Shown here in pieces: positions 57,496 to 64,000 of a DNA stretch of 64,000 nt. The notes under the pieces were generated by a model. It was not told the DNA's origin. It worked only from the letters and a program-made list of their open reading frames with translations, and ran no database searches. Both the position numbers and the translations under genes were made by a program. The DNA comes from Anodontia alba (taxonomy: Eukaryota; Mollusca; Bivalvia; Lucinida; Lucinidae): positions 18,459,293 to 18,523,292 of the forward strand of contig OZ024821.1 in the NCBI GenBank assembly GCA_964016985.1, written 5' to 3'. The first letter of the stretch is position 1; the number at the start of each line of letters is the position of its first letter.

Positions 57496-58245
57496 AAAGG
57501 TAAAAGAAAAGTCCAGGGAGTGCCACAATTACAAGACACAGCCCTTCCCAGACACAAAGAGGAAGAGGAAACAGACAAAACCAAACAAACGCAAATCGAA
57601 CAAATGCACGAAAAGCACTGAGATTAGCTCTCTCTCCCCAAAGCGAGGTAATCGCAATGCTAAAAGGACCGAAAAACACGAGAAAAAAATAACACAAGGC
57701 AACACTTAAAACAAATCGCCACGTAGAATGAACCACAAAGCAACAAAGAGTAAGACTAACACCGGAACCACAGCCTTAGAACGGTCAGTAGAATTAACCA
57801 CGAGGGGGTTTAAAGCACTTTTACAGCCAGCCAACTTCACTCTGGGTCCCGATGCTACTCGTAATACAGAAATACATAAAAACGGTTCGCATAAAGGCTG
57901 CCAACACAATCAATGCATCAAAGTGAAGACATAAAAATCAAATTAGTCACTACGATAAACTAAGACGAATACTAATTGCTAATTCTACTGGGTACTAGAG
58001 TAAATTAAAACCTATAGTTGAACCACGGCGAGCCAAGCCAAAGATATATCGTCAAGACCCAACCCACTGCCGGGTTAAAGTTTTAAGAAGAGGCCGTCAT
58101 TGAGTCTGAGGCCCGAACCAATTCTCTTATAATGGTTGATTAGTTTTCTAAATTGTTCCGAAAAGTTAGATTTTCCCAAAACTTTTCTAAATCTGAACAC
58201 TAAGTCACGGTAAAATTCTTGTTTAATACCTTGTTGCAGAAGTGC
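57496..58245 (-). mobile_element. Penelope-like element, copy P8, internally deleted
   Basis: The 3' end AAAAAAGGTAAAAGAAAAG (plus-strand reading) and tail lead into LRLNDGLF. Upstream the RT C-terminal segment LLQQGIKQEFYRDLVFRF and SNFSEQFRKLINHYKRIG joins it directly, so the GYSLDI...VDGYASL part present in P5 is missing. Confidence 0.8.
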
Positions 58246-58255
58246 GAAACACATA

Positions 58256-58496
58256 ATAGCCAGCGCACGACAAAACCTACAATAAGACGTGTGCAACCAG
58301 GAAAGACTCAGATCAGCCTGAGCAGTCTTCGCTGATAGCATGTGCCTTCCAAAGGCAGTCCTTTTTTACTTTTATTATACAGCCTCCAGGCTATCCAATG
58401 GAAGATTAACGGTATACTAGGTGGATATACAGGCTGATCTGAGTCTTTGCTGGTTGCACAGGTCTTATTGCAGGTTTTGTCATGCGCTGGCTCATT
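58256..58496. mobile_element. MITE-O, palindromic copy next to P8
   Basis: AGCCAGCGCACGACAAAACC is mirrored by GGTTTTGTCATGCGCTGGCT; inner arms AAAGACTCAGATCAGCCTG and CAGGCTGATCTGAGTCTTTG pair as well. Confidence 0.8.
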
Positions 58497-58559
58497 ATTT
58501 TTATTATATGTTACGGTTATTGTGTCGGTTTCTGACAATAATTTGGACAAACTTGATTA

Positions 58560-60185
58560 AAGGTCGTATGCAATTCATTATAGATTTAAAATAGCTAAAA
58601 TCGTTCCGATCGGAAATCCAAGATGGCCGCCATGGCCGCCATCTTAAAAAGATATTTTTGCCTCTTCTCCTGAACCCAAATGCCAATTGACTTGAAACTC
58701 GGTAGGAAGCATCGGGGTGACGTGTAAATCAAAAACAGCTAAAATCGTTTCGATCGGAAATCAAAGATGACCGCCGTAGCCGCCATCTTGAAAATCTCTT
58801 TTTCGCTTCTTCTCCTCAACCGAAATGCCAATTGACGAAACTTGGTACGAAGCATCCGGGTGACCTGTAGATCAAAACTAGCTTAAATTGTTTCGATCAA
58901 AAATCAAAGATGACCGCCGTTGTCGCCATCTTGAAAATCTATTTTTCGCTTCTTCACCTGAACCAAAAGGCCAATTGACTTGAAACTTGGTAGGAAGCAT
59001 CCGGGTGACCTGTAGATCAAAAATAGCTAAACTCGTTTCGAACGGAAACCAAGATGGCCGCCGTGGCGGCCATCTTGAAAATCTATTTTTCTCCTGTTCT
59101 CCTGAATCGAAAGGCCAATTGACTTGAAACTGGCAGGAAGCATCGGGGCGACTTGTAGATTAAGCAGCTAGCTAAAATCGTTCCGCTCGGAAATGAAAGA
59201 TGGCCGCCGTGGCGGCCATGTTTTGAAATCTATTTTTCATTTCTTCTCCTGAAACAAAAGACTTGAAACTTAGCGGGAGGCTTCGGGGTGTCTTGCAGAT
59301 CAAACGTAGCTAAAACCGTTCTGATTAGAAATCCAAGAAGCTGCCATGGCGGCCATCTTTAAAATCTATTTTTCGCTTCTCCGCCTGAACCGAAAGGCCA
59401 ATTGACTTGAAACTTGGTAGATCAAAAACAGCCAAAATCGTTTCGTTATGAAATCCAAGATGGCCGCGATAGCACGCCATAGCGGCCATCTTGATAATAT
59501 GTTTTTCGCTCCTTCATTTGAACCGAAAGGCCAATTGGCCCGAAGTTAAGTAAGAAGCATAGGGATGACTTGTAGATCAAAAGTAGTTAAAATCGTGCCG
59601 ATCGGAAATTCAAGACGGCCGCCATCTTGAAAACCCACGTTTCGCTTTTTCTCTTGAACTGAAAGGCCAATTGGCTTAAAACGGTAGGAATCATCAGGGT
59701 GAATCCTAGATAAAAAGTAGCTTAAATCGTTCCGATCGAAAATCCAAGATGGCCGCCATCTTGAAAAGATATTTTTTGATTCTTCTCCTGAACCGAATGG
59801 CCAAATTGACTTGTTACTTTGTGGGAAGTATTGGTGTGACTTGTAGATCAAAAATAACTAAAATTGTTCTGATCGGAAATCCAAGCTAGCCGCCATGGCT
59901 GCCATCTTAATGATCTATTTTCGTTCCTTCTACTGAATAGAAAGGCCCATTGAAACTTGGCAGGAAGCATCGGGGTGACTTACAGATCAAAAATAGCTAA
60001 ACTCATTCCGATTGAGGTGACTTGTACATAAAAAACTAGCTAAAATATTCTGATTGGAAATCCAAGATAGCCGCCATCTTGAAAATCTATTTTGAACTTT
60101 TTCTCTCGAACCGAAAGACTAACTGACTTGAAACTTTTCTGGTAATCAGGTGAGTAATAAAGGGCCACCTCGGCCCTCTTGTATT
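58560..60185 (-). mobile_element. Tandem-core element, ~147-bp units, Helitron-like end at 60.18 kb
   Basis: About ten units carry GATCGGAAATCCAAGATGGC, CGCCATGGCGGCCATCTTG, TTCTCCTGAACCGAAAGGCC and AATTGACTTGAAACTTGG. The high-coordinate end, CAGGTGAGTAATAAAGGG then CCACCTCGGCCCTCTTGTA, is the inverted counterpart of the palindrome-plus-CTCACCT opening at 30950, placing this element on the minus strand. Its other end is not clean. Confidence 0.7.
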
Positions 60186-60593
60186 ATTTTTGGGGCCAAA
60201 CCGCTAGCAGATTTAACAAACCACATTTCAACAATCCGTTTTTCTGGTAATACCAATCTTATAACTCCCTAACAAATAGTTTCCTTCTAACGTTAAATTC
60301 TGCACTCAAACACATCAGTCTTATACACTCTAATGCTTATAAATAGCGAATAAATAAACAAAAGTAAAGAAAACTTCAAACTTTTAAAGAAATAAAATTT
60401 TAATCATATCGAGTGCAATATCGGTGGGGTTGCATTTGTGATAATTAGCGTAAAGATGTGACAATAATGGTCGCAGTTGTGATGATGCTCATTAATAGAT
60501 AAAATAGCTGTTGCATTTGCGACACATAATGGTAACAGGTGACACTAATAGATGGCGCAGTAATGGCTGTTACAAAGGTTGTGTATACGTTAC
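60186..60593. other. Intronic sequence, nothing recognised
   Basis: AT-rich, with repeated TTGCATTTGTGATAAT-like phrases at 60430-60530. Confidence 0.4.
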
Positions 60594-60620
60594 CTCCTGT
60601 TCTTGCTTCTTCATCAACAT
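60594..60620 (-). CDS. Putative 27-nt microexon between CUB and ApeC exons
   Basis: A pyrimidine-rich acceptor (CAATATATTTTCAG) and a GGAG/GTAACG donor enclose exactly 27 nt on the minus strand. Read in the only fitting phase (1 in, 1 out) it adds VDEEARTGG-type residues between the CUB end and the ApeC start, an acidic and glycine linker. Because it is symmetric, including or skipping it keeps the frame. The case rests on splice signals and phase alone, since 27 nt carries no homology signal; a chance pair of sites is possible. Confidence 0.45.
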
Positions 60621-60657
60621 CTGAAAATATATTGAAAATGATTATTGTGGTAAATCA

Positions 60658-60901
60658 GGGCCCAGTTGTTCAAAGCGTCGTTAGCTTAACGAGCTCGTTA
60701 AGGGTCATTTCGTTAACTGTCTTAGCGGATTCAATACACACTATTCTGAAATGTTTGGCTGAAAAAATGTGAGTAGCTTTTGCACTGCAAAAGCTACTCA
60801 CATTTTTTCAGCGAAAAATTTCAGCATCTTTGCGTATCACTCGATGTAAATTTTAACGAAACGTTAACTAACGACATCGTTAGTTTTGAACAACTGGGCC
60901 C
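60658..60901. mobile_element. MITE-D copy 1
   Basis: GGGCCCAGTTGTTCAAAGC to the inverse GAACAACTGGGCCC. Central hairpin TGTGAGTAGCTTTTGCACTG / AAAAGCTACTCACA. It starts 38 bp upstream (minus strand) of the microexon acceptor. Confidence 0.85.
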
Positions 60902-60989
60902 AGAATATTATTTTGTATTTGCTTGTAATCACTGGCCTCACTACATGTACCATCATGGCAGTGCAGTAGCTAGTAGACGAAAGGTATGT

Positions 60990-61303
60990 TACAGTCGAAC
61001 TTCAATGACTCGAACACCTATAGGACCATATAAATTAATTCTAGACATACTTCGAGTCATTGAGAGTTTATCATAGTGCCAGGTCAGAAGGCAAAAAGGC
61101 GATAATTTCGGGATGGTTTTTTTTTTCGATCTATAAAAAGAATTATACGTGGAGATAACCCATAAGAGTCGCCTCGATGATGCAATTCTAATAAGTACAC
61201 ACAACACATTTTCATAATAAAGAAAACTTCCCTGAGCTATTGGTAAAAATCTCAGGAACTCAAGAACAAGTTCGAATCAGCTTCAGTATGCGAGCCGTCG
61301 GTG
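60990..61303. mobile_element. Pogo/Tigger-like MITE, copy 3, truncated
   Basis: TACAGTCGAACTTCAATGAC at the left. At the right it stops at GAGCCGTCGGTGA, where MITE-A copy 13 begins. Confidence 0.75.
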
Positions 61304-61546
61304 ATTTACGAAAACATGCCTATTCAAATATTTTGAAAACTTTACACCCAAAAAAAGGAAAATTTTCAGATAAAAAATTCTGATATTTTCCATATTTCTG
61401 CTCACATCATAGATTGTTAGACTCGTTAGAACCGCCTTACTGAGATAAGAAATAAGAAAAATAATGTATACCCCTGTAAACCCCAGTTTTACTATGTAAA
61501 AGTGGGGTTTAAGGGGGTCAAAATTATATAGGCGTGTTTTCATGAT
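61304..61546 (+). mobile_element. MITE-A copy 13
   Basis: TTACGAAAACATGCC to GGCGTGTTTTCATGATG; the right half of the central palindrome is mostly deleted. Confidence 0.85.
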
Positions 61547-62031
61547 GGAAGAAGAAAATTAGCAAACTTCTGTCAATGCAGAACCTTATGCCGTAACTGC
61601 CTAGGAACTAAAAATTTTATTCTATTCATTGGTTAAAATAATCCAAAATTTTCATTTTTCACAAAGTAAAAGCAAAAATTGATATGGTCAGTAGTTCTGA
61701 AATTTTCATAATGTTGTCGTAGAAATCAATAATGAAAAATCAGTGGAGAAAGCAAACCATATATTCTAGTAAATATTTCCAAAAGGTCAACTTACACTAT
61801 ATTCTATAGGTCAGACGCATTTTTGAGTATCGAATTAATGTTTGGAATATACTTGAAATAACAGCACAGACACAGAAGATACAAACTGTTCATTATAAGA
61901 TATTATCTTTCGTTTACATTCAGAATAAAACACTTATCGAGAAACGTCTTTCCGAATGATTTCGAAAGTAATACTTAATAGCGTAATAAATAACCCCAAA
62001 CATTTGGACAGACAGGCCTGAACACACAGAA
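61547..62031. other. Intronic sequence, nothing recognised
   Basis: AT-rich; no splice-bounded frame seen. Confidence 0.4.
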
Positions 62032-62092
62032 TGTAGATCCAAATCAAACGCTGCAGAACGCGGCGTTTGTCCAGGGTCTACACATTTTGCTA
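62032..62092. repeat. HP1 hairpin
   Basis: AATGTAGATCCAAATCAAACG and CGTTTGTCCAGGGTCTACA around the inner stem GCTGCAG/GCGGC. Confidence 0.65.
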
Positions 62093-62126
62093 CTGACCTT
62101 GCTCTATTTTAGACACATCAACAGAT

Positions 62127-62403
62127 CATGACGAAAACACGCCTGTTTAAATATATTGAGAATTCCCACCAAATATGAAAATTTTCAGATGAAAAATTCT
62201 GGTAATTTTCATATTTCTGCTCAAAACATAGATTGTGGGTACTTGATAGAACCGCCTCGGCGAGGCAGTTCTAACGAGTACTCACAATATATGTTTTTGA
62301 GCTAAAATAAGAAAATTAATGTATAACCCTTGTAAACCCCAGTTATACTGTATTAAAGTAGGGTTTGAGTGGGTCAAAACTATATAGACGTGTTTTCGTG
62401 ATG
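62127..62403 (+). mobile_element. MITE-A copy 14
   Basis: CATGACGAAAACACGCC to GACGTGTTTTCGTGATG; central stem AACCGCCTCGGCGAGGCAGTT. Confidence 0.9.
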
Positions 62404-62497
62404 ATAAAATATACTTTTCCAAATTTTAGGACAAGTATGGTAAGGAGTTTAAGGTGTCCCAGTACTTAGGGTAAACATGGTAAGTATTTGACTGCCT

Positions 62498-62730
62498 GGG
62501 CCCAGTTGATCAAAGCTAACGATGTTAATTAACGTATCGTTAAAACTTTCATCATTAAATATGGCATATATGCTTATATTTTGCTGAATAATGTGAGTAG
62601 CTTTTGCTAAAGCTACTCACATTTTTTCAGCAAAAATATCTGAAAATTCGATATTTTACTTACTAGAACAACTAACATTTCGACCACTAACGAGCTCGTG
62701 GAGCTAACGATGCTTTGAACAACTGGGCCC
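62498..62730. mobile_element. MITE-D copy 2
   Basis: GGGCCCAGTTGATCAAAGC to GAACAACTGGGCCC; central TGTGAGTAGCTTTTGC/AAAGCTACTCACA shared with copy 1. Confidence 0.85.
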
Positions 62731-62880
62731 TGATTATGTGTCTAAACACTGTTGAATGAGTGGTCAACAGTGAGACCCGGATCAAATGCTGTGGATGTTA
62801 CTGTTTGTTCGCTCTTCCTCTCGGTATCGACGGAAACTGCGATATGTGATTGTGATACTTCCTTAACTTCATTATTATCT

Positions 62881-63113
62881 GGGCCGCGCCATGCAAAAAC
62901 GTGTCCGGGCATATGCGAACAGCAAAGACCTTGATCAGCCTGCACGTCTGCACAGTCTGATCAAGGCCTTCAAAGTCGGCTAGCAAACTGAATGGAAACA
63001 CTAGAATGTATCAATGAACATCAAGGCCCATATGACACTTTGCGCATGCGCAGCATGATCTGAATATGTGCATTTTACGCATGTTCAAAGGCATATTTTT
63101 TGCTTGATTCGGG
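62881..63113. mobile_element. MITE-M copy near the CUB exon
   Basis: GGGCCGCGCCATGCAAAAAC at the left; the right end is worn (TTGCTTGATTCGGG). Contains the hairpin CCTTGATCAGCCTGCACG / CAGTCTGATCAAGG. Confidence 0.75.
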
Positions 63114-63161
63114 TAGTATAGACATGTTGATGCGTTTGTGTCATCCATTTATAAAACCTAC

Positions 63162-63309
63162 CTTCAGTCCTCCAAGTGGCTCTAAATCCAGATTTTGCCA
63201 CCGACTTATCCGAAGTAAACCGAATATACATAATACTCATAGTTATTACCGGATTTGGCAGTCTGTTTCCACAATAACGACCAATCAGTTCAAAGAATTC
63301 ATCTCTTAT
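63162..63309 (-). CDS. Exon: second half of a CUB domain (first exon seen of the CUB-ApeC-kringle-F5/8C gene)
   Basis: Read on the minus strand this 148-nt stretch is open and encodes about 49 residues typical of the end of a CUB domain: a GRYCGN block, then MYIRFTSD and GFRATW, as in the last beta strands of the family. The acceptor is TATCGCAG before ATA and the donor is GAAG/GTAGG, so it enters in phase 0 and leaves in phase 1. CUB domains are extracellular modules often split over two exons; the first half must lie above this point, probably outside the window. A MITE ends about 50 bp beyond the donor. No start codon or signal peptide is visible. The CUB call is firm; membership of the same gene as the exons below rests on strand and phase. 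Confidence 0.8.
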
Positions 63310-63427
63310 CTGCGATAAAAATACACAGCCGGCTCTCGTTATCTCAAACGATGATACATGTAACTCAAATCACTGCTTAAATGAAACTTAACCCTTGTCC
63401 TGCTGAACCCGGATATACCCTGTCTTT

Positions 63428-63496
63428 GCAAACAGTGTAGAGCCAGATCAGTTGGCTTCTGAAGAAGCCAACTGATCTGGATCTGCACTGTTTGCC
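63428..63496. repeat. HP1 hairpin, TTGGCTTCT-type inner stem
   Basis: GCAAACAGTGTAGAGCCAG and CTGGATCTGCACTGTTTGC enclose CAGTTGGCTTCTGAAGAAGC. Confidence 0.85.
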
Positions 63497-63817
63497 ATTA
63501 AGTATGTGAATTTATATCAGCAATCTGGATCAATTAATCTGATTGGCTGAAAATTAGAAATAGGCGTGGCATCTTAATTTATTCAGCAGGACAAGGGTTA
63601 ATAAAGGTTGGTTTGGTTTGCAATATATTTTTTGCATTTCAACACCTTTTATCTCAAACCACTATTACATGTATATCAAACCAGGAATTCTAATCCTTTC
63701 TTTCAGTTTGAGATAATGAGAGTTGACTATTTAAAATACTTCTGCTCTGAAGTGAGATAGTACATTTATACCGTATCTACACACGGACAACTTAACTCCT
63801 TACAATATATAGAGGAT

Positions 63818-63966
63818 ATTCAAATGTTTGGAGTGAATATGACTTTTATTTCATCGAGTGAAGTGAAAAAATGTATATTTCATGAGTGCCGAAGGCACGA
63901 ATGAAATATACATTTTTTCACTTCACGAGATGAAATAAAAGTCATATTCACGACAAACATTTGAAT
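63818..63966. repeat. 149-bp palindrome
   Basis: ATTCAAATGTTTG at 63818 mirrors CAAACATTTGAAT ending at 63966; inside, GAATATGACTTTTATTTCAT and AAAATGTATATTTCAT pair around GAGTGCCGAAGGCAC. Almost uninterrupted pairing. Confidence 0.92.
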
Positions 63967-64000
63967 TTTCTTTTTATTACATACATCACTTTCGATAGAA

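Noticed and set aside
1..64000. Prokaryotic systems, CRISPR arrays, operons, tRNA or rRNA genes
   Set aside because: Tandem arrays here have no spacer structure; genes are intron-split; I found no cloverleaf with A and B boxes and no rRNA-like segment by eye.

Overview
The window looks like nuclear DNA from an invertebrate, most likely a marine bivalve mollusc. That is an inference from AT-rich, intron-like sequence, very dense MITEs, Penelope-type retroelement debris, mariner remnants and bivalve-style tandem-repeat elements. There is no operon structure. Almost every long open frame is repeat-derived or accidental.

The one host gene I can support lies on the minus strand and runs off both ends. 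I assembled it from eleven short exons, each with splice signals and matching junction phases: 63.2 kb (second half of a CUB domain), 60.6 kb (27-nt microexon), 52.4 and 46.8 kb (ApeC/apextrin C-terminal domain), 44.5 kb (linker or end of ApeC), 28.2 and 20.4 kb (first half of an F-type-lectin/discoidin-like fold), 18.9 kb (complete kringle), 8.0 kb (second half of that fold), and 3.2 and 1.1 kb (F5/8 type C domain). These exons total about 1.92 kb, or 641 codons, across about 62 kb. All are extracellular modules, so the product is probably secreted or a membrane ectodomain; the ApeC and lectin-like modules suggest microbial recognition. The 5' end with any signal peptide and the 3' end lie outside the window.

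The introns are filled with repeats. By region: 0-12 kb has MITEs, hairpins, a 102-bp-arm foldback and a Penelope 3' tail. 11-18 kb has degenerate tandem arrays around a 200-N gap. 20.7-25.1 kb has a ~210-bp array and then a ~55-bp minisatellite. 25-30 kb has palindromes and MITEs. 31-33.8 kb has a 166-bp Helitron-like array. 36.3-40.35 kb has a mariner interrupted by a Penelope-like element. 40.9-47.8 kb has MITE clusters and a decayed reverse transcriptase. 47.8-51.8 kb has tandem repeats, a 2-kb inverted-repeat block and a 69-bp minisatellite. 53-64 kb has more MITEs, a ~147-bp array and a terminal palindrome.

All calls come from reading the sequence. No homology search was possible, and the exon model needs transcript support.
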